From assembly GCF_020524165.1 (NCBI RefSeq), contig NZ_JAIVKU010000002.1:124001-188000 (forward strand): a DNA stretch of 64,000 bases, in the 5' to 3' direction. Position numbers and translations under genes: made by a program. How positions within the stretch are numbered: the stretch's first letter is position 1; each line of letters begins with the position of its first letter. This DNA comes from Guptibacillus hwajinpoensis (GTDB taxonomy: Bacteria; Bacillota; Bacilli; Bacillales; Guptibacillaceae). This document shows, one piece after another, positions 1 through 8,085 of the stretch. Under the pieces are notes generated by a model. The model was not told the origin of the DNA. It saw only the letters and a list, made by a program, of their open reading frames with translations, and searched no databases.

Positions 1-1
1 T

Positions 2-736
2 TCGACTTCTTTAAAAGATCAGAGCACATTTTTTGAGAGACCGTTTGCGATTTTCACATCAATTGAGTGGGGGAATTATGCGGACGTTTTTCAGATGGGT
101 TTAACGCGTTATTTTATAAATAGTATTCTTGTGTCGGTAGCAGCTGTTGTGGCTGTGATGCTGATTGCAGCGCTGGCAAGCTATCCGTTAAGCAGAATGA
201 ATTTTCGTTTTAATCGTGGACTCTTTCTCCTATTCATCTCTGGGATGATGCTTCCGATTCATGCGACATTAATTCCAATCTTTAAACTATCTCAAAATAT
301 GGGGTTGTATGATTCGTTACTAGCATTGCTTGGTCCGTACATTGCCTTCAGTCTACCTATTTCTATTTTCATATTAACGCAGTTTATGCAAGAAATTCCG
401 AAGTCACTAGAAGAAGCGGCGAAGATTGATGGGTGCTCTCATTTCGGTATCTTTTGGCGCATTATTCTTCCGATGTTAACACCCGCCCTCATGACGGTTT
501 TTATTTATAACTTTATTCATCTTTGGAATGAATTTATCTTTGCGCTTGTTCTCGTTTCAAGCCCTGAGAACATGACGCTTCCACTTGGATTACAAGATTT
601 CTATGGGGAGTTCTCAGTCAATGTACCTGGTTTAATGGCAGCATTGACACTCGCGAGTCTACCAATGCTAGTAGTCTACCTGTTCTCGCAAGAAAAGGTT
701 GTTAAGGGCTTAACGGGTGGTGCTGTTAAAGGTTAG
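2..736 (+). CDS. Carbohydrate ABC transporter permease (MalG type), 5' truncated
   Basis: This is the inner-membrane permease subunit of a sugar ABC importer. The reading frame is open back to base 2, so the gene begins upstream of the window. An in-frame ATG at 95 is internal, because the residues before it already match the family's periplasmic segment (FTSIEWGNYADVF). About five hydrophobic segments are visible. The cytoplasmic EAA loop that docks the ATPase is clear (EEAAKIDGCSHFGIFWRIILP). The C-terminus ends in KGLTGGAVKG, typical of MalG-like permeases. It lies 23 nt before a dehydrogenase gene, so it is probably the last transport gene of a sugar operon. No ATPase is seen; this family often shares an MsmX-type ATPase. 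Substrate unknown. Confidence 0.93.
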   Translation, partial: STSLKDQSTFFERPFAIFTSIEWGNYADVFQMGLTRYFINSILVSVAAVVAVMLIAALASYPLSRMNFRFNRGLFLLFISGMMLPIHATLIPIFKLSQNMGLYDSLLALLGPYIAFSLPISIFILTQFMQEIPKSLEEAAKIDGCSHFGIFWRIILPMLTPALMTVFIYNFIHLWNEFIFALVLVSSPENMTLPLGLQDFYGEFSVNVPGLMAALTLASLPMLVVYLFSQEKVVKGLTGGAVKG

Positions 737-759
737 AGAGATAAAAGGAGTGAGAGAAA

Positions 760-1848
760 ATGGAAAGGATTCGGATAGGAGTCATTGGTTGCGGCAACAT
801 TAGCGATATTTACTTAACGAACCTTCGTGAGTTGGAAAGTCTCGAAGTCGTTGGGGTGGCCGATTTGAACCATAAAAAAGCGGTTGAGAAAGCAGAGAAA
901 TATGGAATTTCTCATGTTCTACGTGTAGATGAACTTTTGGAAAATGAAGCGATTGATCTCGTGCTGAATTTAACCATACCGGCGGCACATGCGGATATAA
1001 GTCTACGTGCTCTAGAAGCAGGAAAGCATGTATATTCAGAAAAACCGCTCGCAATAACGCTTACGGATGGAGAGAAGGTTTTAGCTAAAGCAAAGGAAAG
1101 AGGACTTTTAGTAGGCGTTGCTCCTGATACATTTCTCGGTGGTGGTCTTCAGACATCCAAGAAGCTGATTGAGGACGGTGCGATCGGTGAACCAGTTGCT
1201 GCGACTGCCTTCATGATGGGCCATGGACCGGAGAATTGGCACCCTGATCCGGAATTTTTCTATCGCTCCGGTGCAGGACCGATGTTTGACATGGGTCCTT
1301 ATTATTTAACGGCGCTAATCCATTTAATTGGACCTGTTCGTCGTCTAACTGGTTCAACGAGGATAACGTCACCTGAACGAACAATTACAAGTGAACCGAA
1401 GAACGGGCAGAAAATCAAAGTGGAGACACCAACGCATGTTACGGGTATTCTAGATTTTGAAAATGGTGCAATTGGCACGATAATTACGAGCTTTGACGTA
1501 TGGGGAACGAAGACACCATTTCTAGAAATCTATGGATTGAATGGTTCGTTAAGTGTGCCAGATCCGAATACCTTCGGCGGTCCGGTGCTCTTAAGAAAAC
1601 CTGGTGAGACGGAGTGGACGGAAGTTCCTTTTAGCCATGGATCGATAGAAAATAGTCGCGGGATTGGTGTGATTGACATGGTGGACGCTATACGAGCTGA
1701 ACGAGATCTCAGGGCAAGTGGCAACCTCGCTTATCATGTACTTGAAATTATGCACGGTATTCATGAATCTTCAATAAAGGGTATGCATTACAAGATGACA
1801 AGTACGTGCAAACAACCTACGGGATTACCGAGTGAAATTTTATCTTGA
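760..1848 (+). CDS. Gfo/Idh/MocA family oxidoreductase
   Basis: Predicted NAD(P)-dependent sugar or polyol dehydrogenase of 362 residues. The N-terminal Rossmann fold starts with GVIGCGNIS (residues 7-15), and the family EKP signature with its catalytic lysine is in YSEKPLAITLTDG near residue 94. A long C-terminal substrate domain follows. The start is fixed by AAAGGAG nine bases before the ATG. It follows the ABC permease by 23 nt and precedes a second, only distantly similar dehydrogenase by 23 nt. The two probably act in series or on related substrates of the imported sugar. Family assignment is firm; the substrate cannot be read from the sequence. Confidence 0.92.
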   Translation: MERIRIGVIGCGNISDIYLTNLRELESLEVVGVADLNHKKAVEKAEKYGISHVLRVDELLENEAIDLVLNLTIPAAHADISLRALEAGKHVYSEKPLAITLTDGEKVLAKAKERGLLVGVAPDTFLGGGLQTSKKLIEDGAIGEPVAATAFMMGHGPENWHPDPEFFYRSGAGPMFDMGPYYLTALIHLIGPVRRLTGSTRITSPERTITSEPKNGQKIKVETPTHVTGILDFENGAIGTIITSFDVWGTKTPFLEIYGLNGSLSVPDPNTFGGPVLLRKPGETEWTEVPFSHGSIENSRGIGVIDMVDAIRAERDLRASGNLAYHVLEIMHGIHESSIKGMHYKMTSTCKQPTGLPSEILS

Positions 1849-1871
1849 AAAAGATGCTGGAGGGATAGAAG

Positions 1872-2915
1872 ATGCAGAAATTGAAAGTAGCGGTTATCGG
1901 ATGTGGAAGTATTGCGAGGCGTCGTCATTTGCCAGAATATCGTGATGAAGAGAATGTGGAAATTGTAGCGGTATGTGATGTTGTGAAAGAACGGGCAGAT
2001 GAAATGGCGAGCTTATATGGTGGAGTAGCCTATACGGATTACCTCGGTTTACTTGAAGATCAGGAGATAGATGCAGTAAGTGTGTGTTTACCGAACGCAT
2101 TGCACGCGCCTGTCTCCATTGCGGCATTGAATGCTGGAAAACATGTTCTCTGTGAGAAGCCGATGGCGACTTCGCGCGAGGAGGCGGAAGCGATGAATCG
2201 AGCAGCTGAGGTAAACGGCAAAAAGCTGATGATTGCGCATAATCAGAGGTTCGTCGCATCGCATGTAAAAGCAAAGGAATTAATCGAGAGTGGTGAAGTT
2301 GGGAAGATCTACAGCTTCCGCACGACATTTGGTCATCCTGGACCAGAGCAGTGGAGTATTGACGGTGCAGGGAGCTGGTTCTTTGATAAAGAGCGAGCGT
2401 TTATTGGTGCGATGGGAGACCTTGGTGTACATAAGTCAGATCTCATGCGCTACTTACTGGGAGAAATTGTCGAGGTAGGCGCGTTTGTAGAAACGAATGC
2501 GAAGGAAAACATAGATGTGGATGATAACGCTGTGTGTATTCTTAAGACGGAAAATGGAATAATTGGGACCCTGACTGCAAGCTGGTCTTACGTCTCTGGC
2601 GGTGATAACTCGACCGTGATTTATGGGGAAAATGCAGTGCTTCGTTTAGAGGATGATCCGGAACATTCACTGATTGTTCAATATAAGAATGGTGACGTCC
2701 TGAAATACGAACTTCAGAAAATCCAGACGAACGAAGCGGGAGGACAGCAATCTACTCACGTGATCGAGAAATTCGTGGAATGTATTATGAACGATACGAT
2801 TCCAGCCGTTAGCGGGGAAGAAGGAATGAGGTCGTTGCAAGTGATTTTATCTGCACTAGAAGCGAATGAAACAAAGCGGGTGGTTGAAATAGGAATTGAA
2901 CAAGTGATTAAGTAG
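1872..2915 (+). CDS. Gfo/Idh/MocA family oxidoreductase
   Basis: Second NAD(P)-dependent dehydrogenase of the operon, 347 residues. The dinucleotide loop is VAVIGCGSIARRRH at residues 6-19. The EKP motif is in CEKPMATSREEA. A likely catalytic histidine lies in GDLGVHKSDL, the place where inositol and glucose-fructose dehydrogenases carry theirs. A GGAGGG ribosome site precedes the ATG. It is the last gene of the operon: a dispersed repeat and then an intrinsic terminator follow within 120 nt. Pairs of Gfo/Idh/MocA genes next to sugar permeases are common in inositol and unusual-sugar operons, but nothing here identifies the sugar. Confidence 0.92.
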   Translation: MQKLKVAVIGCGSIARRRHLPEYRDEENVEIVAVCDVVKERADEMASLYGGVAYTDYLGLLEDQEIDAVSVCLPNALHAPVSIAALNAGKHVLCEKPMATSREEAEAMNRAAEVNGKKLMIAHNQRFVASHVKAKELIESGEVGKIYSFRTTFGHPGPEQWSIDGAGSWFFDKERAFIGAMGDLGVHKSDLMRYLLGEIVEVGAFVETNAKENIDVDDNAVCILKTENGIIGTLTASWSYVSGGDNSTVIYGENAVLRLEDDPEHSLIVQYKNGDVLKYELQKIQTNEAGGQQSTHVIEKFVECIMNDTIPAVSGEEGMRSLQVILSALEANETKRVVEIGIEQVIK

Positions 2916-2961
2916 CTTGGTGTATTTACTAGTTCGGAAACGGTGATCGCGTGGTTCGCGT

Positions 2962-3001
2962 GGTGCCTGTCACCACCCGGTATATGTAACCAAATGTCGA
3001 A
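2962..3001 (+). repeat. Dispersed 40-nt hairpin element, copy 1
   Basis: GGTGCCTGTCACCACCCG is followed by 16 variable bases and GTCGAA. The surrounding bases extend the hairpin to a 6-bp stem (GTGGTG/CACCAC). It lies 46 nt after the dehydrogenase stop and its last base is the first base of the terminator stem. It is one of ten copies in the window with identical internal spacing. Confidence 0.9.
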
Positions 3002-3036
3002 CAGGCTGGCGAGGTTAATCGTCAGCCTGTTTTTGT
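3001..3036 (+). terminator. Intrinsic terminator, probably bidirectional
   Basis: ACAGGCTGGC pairs with GTCAGCCTGT (10 bp including one G-T pair) around a 10-nt loop, followed by TTTTTG. It ends the sugar operon, and may also stop the converging PaaK-like gene whose stop codon is at 3047. Confidence 0.85.
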
Positions 3037-3046
3037 GGTGATTTTT

Positions 3047-4390
3047 CTAGATAGTGAAATGAGGTGACGCCGAAGTTCGATGGTCAACGATGCGTTTTGC
3101 TTTTCCTTCAGAACGAGGAATGGATTTTGGTGGTTTTAAGTTCACATCTACAGATATAAGCGCTTTCATTTTTAGTGTCTTGCTAATACGATTTGTGAGG
3201 TCGATGGCCAGGGGGTGTGTAAAGTCTTCCTTTCCTGACAACCTTCCATAGAATTCTTCACATACCTCAACATGCAAAGTCACATGATCCAGATGCCCTT
3301 TTTTCTGCAAGTGAATTTGATAATGAGGAACGAGTTCATCCAGGTCACAAATATATCGTTCAATCTCAGAAGGAAACACATTGATACCACGGATAATGAG
3401 CATATCATCAATCCGCCCCTTCACTCGACTCATTCGTGTAGTCGTTCTCCCGCAGAGACACTGGTCTCTTGTAATGGATGCGATGTCACCTGTGCGATAG
3501 CGAATCGTTGGCAGGGCTTCTTTCGTAAGACTTGTGAAAACAAGTTCTCCATATTGCCCGTCATCAAGTGATTCGAGCGTTTCTGGATTAATCACCTCAA
3601 CTAGAAAATGATCATCGGCGATATGGAGTCCGTCCTGACATTCTAAGCATTCCATCGCAATGCCGGGTCCCATGACTTCGCTGAGACCGTAAATATCAGA
3701 TGCTTTTAACTGGAATAATTTTTCGATTTGAAACCTCATTTCTTCAGACCAGGGCTCTGCTCCAAGGATGGCATATTTTAAAGAAGTTGTAGCTGGATCA
3801 ATCCCTTGCAGCATCATTGCTTCACCTATATTTAGGAGATAAGAAGGCGTGGAGCATATGATCTTAGGATTGAAATCTTGGATGAGGGTGATTTGATTGG
3901 CGGTATTCCCACCTGAAATCGGAACAGTTGCGCAACCGAGTTTTTCAGAACCTGCATGGAGTCCGAGGCCACCTGTAAAGAGGCCATAACCGTAGGCGTT
4001 ATGAAGAATATCTCCTTTTTGGCCGCCTGCGAGTGCGATGGACCTTGCGACGATGTCTGCCCAGTTTTCAATGTCGTTCTTTGTGTATGCGACTACAGTT
4101 GGTTTTCCGCTCGTTCCGGAAGAAGCATGGATACGAATGATGTCTTCCATGGGGCAAGCGAGCATATTGAAAGGGTAGTTCTCTCTTAAGTGTTGTTTTT
4201 TGGTGAAAGGAAGACGGCGCAGGTCGTCTAGTGACTGGATATCATCCGGGGTCATATGTACCTCTTTAAACGCTTCATGATAGAAAGGGACGTTGTGATA
4301 AGCATTTGTAACGGTGCGTTTTAAGCCTTCTAATTGGTGGGCATACATTTGCTTCGTATTCCACGTTTCTCGTTCTGAATAAATTGCCAT
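3047..4390 (-). CDS. paaK: PaaK-like phenylacetate--CoA ligase (AMP-forming)
   Basis: ATP-dependent ligase joining an aromatic (phenylacetate-like) acid to CoA through an acyl-adenylate. The 447 residues match PaaK length. Motifs in order are the AMP/ATP loop SSGTSGKPT (90-98), YGLSEVMGPG near 240, YRTGDIAS near 300, and the hinge GRIDDMLIIRGINVFPSE leading to the mobile C-terminal domain. AAGGAGG is eight bases before the ATG. It is monocistronic here, with no ring-epoxidation (paaABCDE) genes nearby, so it may serve phenylacetate or a related aryl acid, with the rest of the pathway elsewhere. It is divergent from the alpha/beta hydrolase at 4681. Confidence 0.85.
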   Translation of the reverse strand: MAIYSERETWNTKQMYAHQLEGLKRTVTNAYHNVPFYHEAFKEVHMTPDDIQSLDDLRRLPFTKKQHLRENYPFNMLACPMEDIIRIHASSGTSGKPTVVAYTKNDIENWADIVARSIALAGGQKGDILHNAYGYGLFTGGLGLHAGSEKLGCATVPISGGNTANQITLIQDFNPKIICSTPSYLLNIGEAMMLQGIDPATTSLKYAILGAEPWSEEMRFQIEKLFQLKASDIYGLSEVMGPGIAMECLECQDGLHIADDHFLVEVINPETLESLDDGQYGELVFTSLTKEALPTIRYRTGDIASITRDQCLCGRTTTRMSRVKGRIDDMLIIRGINVFPSEIERYICDLDELVPHYQIHLQKKGHLDHVTLHVEVCEEFYGRLSGKEDFTHPLAIDLTNRISKTLKMKALISVDVNLKPPKSIPRSEGKAKRIVDHRTSASPHFTI

Positions 4391-4446
4391 ACGGTTGCCT
4401 CCTTGTATGATACAAATTAAACGACTGTGAGAATTAGTGTCATATT

Positions 4447-4458
4447 AAAGGTACCTTT
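4447..4458. promoter_or_regulatory. Perfect 12-bp palindrome, possible operator
   Basis: AAAGGTACCTTT lies in the 290-nt divergent region between the PaaK-like gene and the alpha/beta hydrolase, 57 nt upstream of the ligase start. It could bind a dimeric repressor; no regulator gene is adjacent. The rest of this gap holds only repeat copy 2. Confidence 0.3.
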
Positions 4459-4523
4459 TTATGGAAGAGGGGTCAATGGGAGTTAGCGGAATTGTGTCTT
4501 TGGTCGTAGGTTCGCGAGTCGCG

Positions 4524-4563
4524 GGTGCCTGTCACCGCCCGATATTTGGCTTTATTTGTCGAG
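4524..4563 (+). repeat. Dispersed 40-nt hairpin element, copy 2
   Basis: GGTGCCTGTCACCGCCCG, 16 bases, GTCGAG. This copy sits between divergent genes, not behind a stop codon. It is preceded by a GC-rich stutter (TTCGCGAGTCGCG) also seen before other copies. Confidence 0.88.
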
Positions 4564-4680
4564 TGATTTCTTCCTCTTATTTCGAGCATAATGGATGTAA
4601 AAAGAGGGGTTTGCAAAATGGTAGCGAACTTTGTAGTGGATACACCATAACAAAATTCATATTAAGGGAGAGGGTTACCC

Positions 4681-5508
4681 GTGTCGTTTATTGAAGTGAA
4701 CGAAACACCGCTCTATTATGAAGATTATGGTCCAAAGGATGCACCAGTTTTGGTTTTTAGTCATTCGCTGTTTTTTAACTCGGACATGTTTCAACATCAG
4801 GTAGAGCATTTTTCAAAAGATTATCGAGTGATTTGTTATGATCACCGCGGGCAGGGGAATAGCGGTCGTTCTTCTTTAGAGTACCTCGAAATGGATACGC
4901 TTACAAATGATGCGGCAGCGTTGATTGAAGGTCTTGGTATTGAGAAGTGTCATTTTATCGGAAACTCAATGGGAGGCTTTATTGCGCTAAGGTTGGCGGC
5001 AAGAAGGCCGGACCTGCTTCATTCGTGTGTCGTTCTAGGGAGCTCTGGTGAAGCTGAATATAAGAAAGAAGAATTCCAGCCGCTCGTTACTCAGCTTCAG
5101 AAGAACGGTGCGGAAGAAGTACTTGATACATTGATGTACATCATGTTTGGTGATGCCTCGCTTGGCTCGATGGCGTTCGAAAGGGAACGAAACACTTGGC
5201 GTGATTACATGAAGAAACTTGATTCATCGATTGGTGACGCAGCTCACCAGGTGATTCATCGAAAGAGTGTGCTTGAAGAGTTAGAAGGCGTCACGGTACC
5301 CGTTCTCGCGATTGCTGGAGAACAGGATCATGCCTATTCGATTCAGCTTTCTGAAAACATTGCGAAGAAGGTTGAGAATGGACGTTGTGAAGTCGTTGGA
5401 AAAGCAGGTCACTCCGTAGCACTTGAGAAGCCTGAGGAAGTGAACAAACGTCTCGAAAGGCATTTTGTTAGGATGAAATCCAAGCTCGAACGAAGGGCTA
5501 GAATCTGA
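4681..5508 (+). CDS. Alpha/beta hydrolase (3-oxoadipate enol-lactonase-like)
   Basis: Soluble serine hydrolase of 275 residues. The nucleophile elbow is GNSMGG with Ser96. The oxyanion/early-strand signature is FSHSLFFNSDMF (26-37), YDHRGQGNS is at 53-61, a likely acid is in AGEQDHAYS, and the catalytic histidine is in KAGHSVALEKPEEV. The sequence resembles PcaD-type enol-lactonases and general esterases; the true substrate is unknown. The start is GTG, supported by GGGAGAGG a few bases upstream. It has its own downstream terminator and stands divergent from the CoA ligase, which might hint at a shared aromatic-acid role, but this is inference. Confidence 0.85.
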   Translation: MSFIEVNETPLYYEDYGPKDAPVLVFSHSLFFNSDMFQHQVEHFSKDYRVICYDHRGQGNSGRSSLEYLEMDTLTNDAAALIEGLGIEKCHFIGNSMGGFIALRLAARRPDLLHSCVVLGSSGEAEYKKEEFQPLVTQLQKNGAEEVLDTLMYIMFGDASLGSMAFERERNTWRDYMKKLDSSIGDAAHQVIHRKSVLEELEGVTVPVLAIAGEQDHAYSIQLSENIAKKVENGRCEVVGKAGHSVALEKPEEVNKRLERHFVRMKSKLERRARI

Positions 5509-5535
5509 TAATTGACCTTGTGAAGAGGCATATTG

Positions 5536-5572
5536 AAAGCCTTCTATCTCGTTAAGATAGGAGGCTTTTTAT
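5536..5572 (+). terminator. Intrinsic terminator
   Basis: AAAGCCTTCTATCT pairs with AGATAGGAGGCTTT (14 bp, one G-T pair) around CGTTA, with a T tail. It ends the hydrolase gene and may also serve the converging germination operon, which ends at 5601. Confidence 0.9.
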
Positions 5573-5600
5573 GTTTGAGGAGAACCCAGATAAGAACCAT

Positions 5601-6698
5601 TCATTTTTGTGCCCGCCACTGTTTAACGTGCATCACTAGAAAAAGAAGAAGGGGAATCCCTACCTGAAAGGGAAGATGGAGATAATATGGTACGACATTT
5701 AATCCGACCTGGATATGCTCTAGATAATTTCTTTCGATTAAAATGGAAGTAACGAGCGCTGCGCACGTAATGATCACCGTTAGCGTTTTCCATCTTTTTA
5801 TTGAAAAAGCGGTGGAAAGACTGATGGCAGATCCAAATAAAAAGACGATGATTTTGATAAATCCACCGATCATTAGGATCAGAATGGCGATGGGATCAAG
5901 ACGTTGAATAATGTCCTGGATATTGATTTTTCCGACCGTGTCCAGTAGGGGGAAAGTGGAACTTGCTGCTTGAAAGGCGCCCATTACGCCGATTTGAAAA
6001 ATGATCGTGATGGTAAGGATGATGCCACTTAGAAGGATCGCGTACATACCTATTTTTTGACCCTCACTTTTTTCGTATAAAAAAGGTAGAAACATCGTGA
6101 ACACAACCATTTCTCCAAATGGAAAGGTGAGCACCAGTGGAAAAGCGGTTTTGAGTACGGGGCTCCATCCATCCTCAAGAACGGGGAGCAAATTTTCGAT
6201 GTGAAACAGGTTGGACACTAAGATTAACCCAATAAAAACGACACCTAAAGACATGACGATGGCAAAGAAAATTTCTGCGGAGCGTCCAATTACTTCAATA
6301 CCTAGCAAGCCTCCATAAAGAATAATCACGCTAATGAGAAGGTTGATAACGAACAAAGGGGTTTGGCTCAACGTTGAGGTGACAATGAGCTCCCCAAAGT
6401 CTCTTAGTACTCTTGCTCCAATATAAATGAAATAAAAGCTATAAAGAATTGCGATGATTTTACCCGGCCATTTACCAAGAATTTTTTGTGCATACTCGGA
6501 TAAGGGGAGATCAGGGTAACCTTTAAATAATGAAGCGTATATTAAAAATAAAAGAAATCCTCCACTCATTCCTAATAAAATGGTTATCCACGCATCTTGT
6601 CTCGCCTCCATCCCAAGGCCGACGACAATCGAGCTTCCTAGTTCAAATAACACCATTATGGAAAATAATTGCTTGGATGATAATTTCACGGTCCCCAT
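5601..6698 (-). CDS. GerB-type spore germination permease (GerAB/APC fold), second copy
   Basis: Integral inner-spore-membrane subunit of a GerA-type germinant receptor, 365 residues with about ten hydrophobic helices and a short basic tail. It begins TVKLSSKQLFSIMVLFELGSSIVVGLG, the family's first-helix pattern, and has conserved loops such as GYPDLPLSEYAQKILGKWPGK. GerB subunits belong to the APC transporter fold and are thought to bind or pass the germinant. GGGGGA lies upstream of its ATG. It follows a paralogous GerB gene by 15 nt in the same operon. Two B subunits with one A and one C suggest alternative receptor compositions. Confidence 0.9.
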   Translation of the reverse strand: MGTVKLSSKQLFSIMVLFELGSSIVVGLGMEARQDAWITILLGMSGGFLLFLIYASLFKGYPDLPLSEYAQKILGKWPGKIIAILYSFYFIYIGARVLRDFGELIVTSTLSQTPLFVINLLISVIILYGGLLGIEVIGRSAEIFFAIVMSLGVVFIGLILVSNLFHIENLLPVLEDGWSPVLKTAFPLVLTFPFGEMVVFTMFLPFLYEKSEGQKIGMYAILLSGIILTITIIFQIGVMGAFQAASSTFPLLDTVGKINIQDIIQRLDPIAILILMIGGFIKIIVFLFGSAISLSTAFSIKRWKTLTVIITCAALVTSILIERNYLEHIQVGLNVVPYYLHLPFQVGIPLLLFLVMHVKQWRAQK

Positions 6699-6713
6699 GA
6701 TGATCCCCCTTCC

Positions 6714-7817
6714 TTACACTTTATGAGCTTTCTTTTTGACCCTGGCGATAAGGATTAATAGGAGTGGAAGTATGATACAGATTGTAAAGCTATATGGAAT
6801 CCAGGAGGTTGTTGCAATTTCATTCGCATAGGTATCGTTGGGAAAGACAACTAATGATAGAACGAGCAGGATGATGCCCAGTGGAAAGGTCAGGATGCGG
6901 TATTCTTTCACACCAAGGACCTGTGCAAACCCTATCGTTGAGGCGTAGAAAAGCACAACCAGTTTAAAAAAGATCGTTAGCATCCAAATAATCGCCACAA
7001 TTACTTCAATGCGTTGAACAAAGTTGCCGAAACTAATCTTTTTTCCAAGAATGTAACTTGGATGCGATTGAATAATGGTTCCGTTCACACCGAGAACGAG
7101 AAGGCAGGCAAAAGTGATTGTAAGTAAGATGAGTCCCCCGACTAATGTCCCTAAAAAGAGACTTTTTCCTGTTTTTTTTGAACGGATGGCAGGAGAAATC
7201 ATTAAGAAAACAATGAGCTGCAAATAAGGAATGCTCATTGAAAGAGTTGCCCCGTTCCAGATTGGTTTTACCCCATCTTCCATAACCGGTAGTAAATTCG
7301 TGAATTTGACATCTGGTAAAGTGAAAAGCATCCAAAGAAAAAATAGTCCAATGACCCAGGGAAAGAAAATTTCTCCGCATCGAACAATCGTTTCAAGACC
7401 AAGTCGCGTTGCGAAAATAACGAGACTGATAAAGAGAATGCTAATGACTTCGATCGGTGATTCGATTAGGATATGGGTCGTTAAAAAATTGACTAAATCC
7501 CAGACGACCGTAGAAGCGAGGATAAAAAAGAAGCTAATATAAACGAGTGACAAAGCTTTTCCTAATCCTTTTCCGAGAATGACTTCACAACTTTCAAGTA
7601 AGGTTAACGAAGGGGTTTGTTTTGAGAGCGCATTAAATAATAGGATAACAAGAAGACCTCCAGTTAGGCCAACGATTCCAGCGATCCATGCATCTTGTTC
7701 CGATGCTGCGGCTAGTCCTGAGGGGATGATGAGAATGGAACTCCCGATTGTAAATAGAATCACGATAATGGTGAATTGTGTAGCTGATATTTTTGGAGGT
7801 TCCACATTTTTCACCAT
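6714..7817 (-). CDS. GerB-type spore germination permease (GerAB/APC fold), first copy
   Basis: Germinant-receptor B subunit of 367 residues with about ten membrane segments. It shares the family opening (KISATQFTIIVILFTIGSSI) and the loop following helix 2 (LTLLESCEVILGKGLGK) with the next gene, but the two are clearly diverged, not a recent duplication. AAAAGGG lies directly before the ATG, so the adjacent GTG codon at 7814 could be the true start. It is translated after the small D-like protein and before the second GerB. In this family B subunits set germinant specificity; which nutrient this one senses cannot be read. Confidence 0.9.
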   Translation of the reverse strand: MVKNVEPPKISATQFTIIVILFTIGSSILIIPSGLAAASEQDAWIAGIVGLTGGLLVILLFNALSKQTPSLTLLESCEVILGKGLGKALSLVYISFFFILASTVVWDLVNFLTTHILIESPIEVISILFISLVIFATRLGLETIVRCGEIFFPWVIGLFFLWMLFTLPDVKFTNLLPVMEDGVKPIWNGATLSMSIPYLQLIVFLMISPAIRSKKTGKSLFLGTLVGGLILLTITFACLLVLGVNGTIIQSHPSYILGKKISFGNFVQRIEVIVAIIWMLTIFFKLVVLFYASTIGFAQVLGVKEYRILTFPLGIILLVLSLVVFPNDTYANEIATTSWIPYSFTICIILPLLLILIARVKKKAHKV

Positions 7818-7832
7818 CCCTTTTTGAGTTGA

Positions 7833-8048
7833 TTATTGAAAAAGAAATTGAACCGGTTTAAAAAGAACCGTAATAAAATCGAAGGGTGTTGGCAGCTCAT
7901 ATTCAAGGATCTGAGCAATGGATAATCCGAATGCGATGACGAGGGTGATGGAGAAAATCCAGCTATCCTTCTTATGTTTTTTTAATAGAGGGCGCTCGAA
8001 CAATACGATTGCTACGATGGCGACACATAGACCAATGATCTGCCACAT
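7833..8048 (-). CDS. Small two-helix membrane protein, GerD-subunit-like (GerKD type)
   Basis: A 71-residue protein with two hydrophobic segments (about residues 2-17 and 29-47) and a basic linker LLKKHKKDS. It lies between the GerA and GerB genes of a germinant receptor operon. Small two-to-three-helix D subunits encoded beside gerA-type operons, as in GerKD and GerUD, modulate receptor function in Bacillus; position and topology fit that role. AAAGGAA precedes the ATG. It is easily missed because of its size. Sequence similarity to known D subunits could not be checked, so the name rests on context and topology. Confidence 0.7.
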   Translation of the reverse strand: MWQIIGLCVAIVAIVLFERPLLKKHKKDSWIFSITLVIAFGLSIAQILEYELPTPFDFITVLFKPVQFLFQ

Positions 8049-8085
8049 GTTATTTTTCCTTTCGAGGGAGATGACGTTTGGAAAC

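Noticed and set aside
4461..4694. A 77-codon open frame across repeat copy 2
   Set aside because: No ribosome site, it includes the dispersed repeat, and it overlaps the promoter region and start of the hydrolase. Its ACHRP peptide is just translated repeat.
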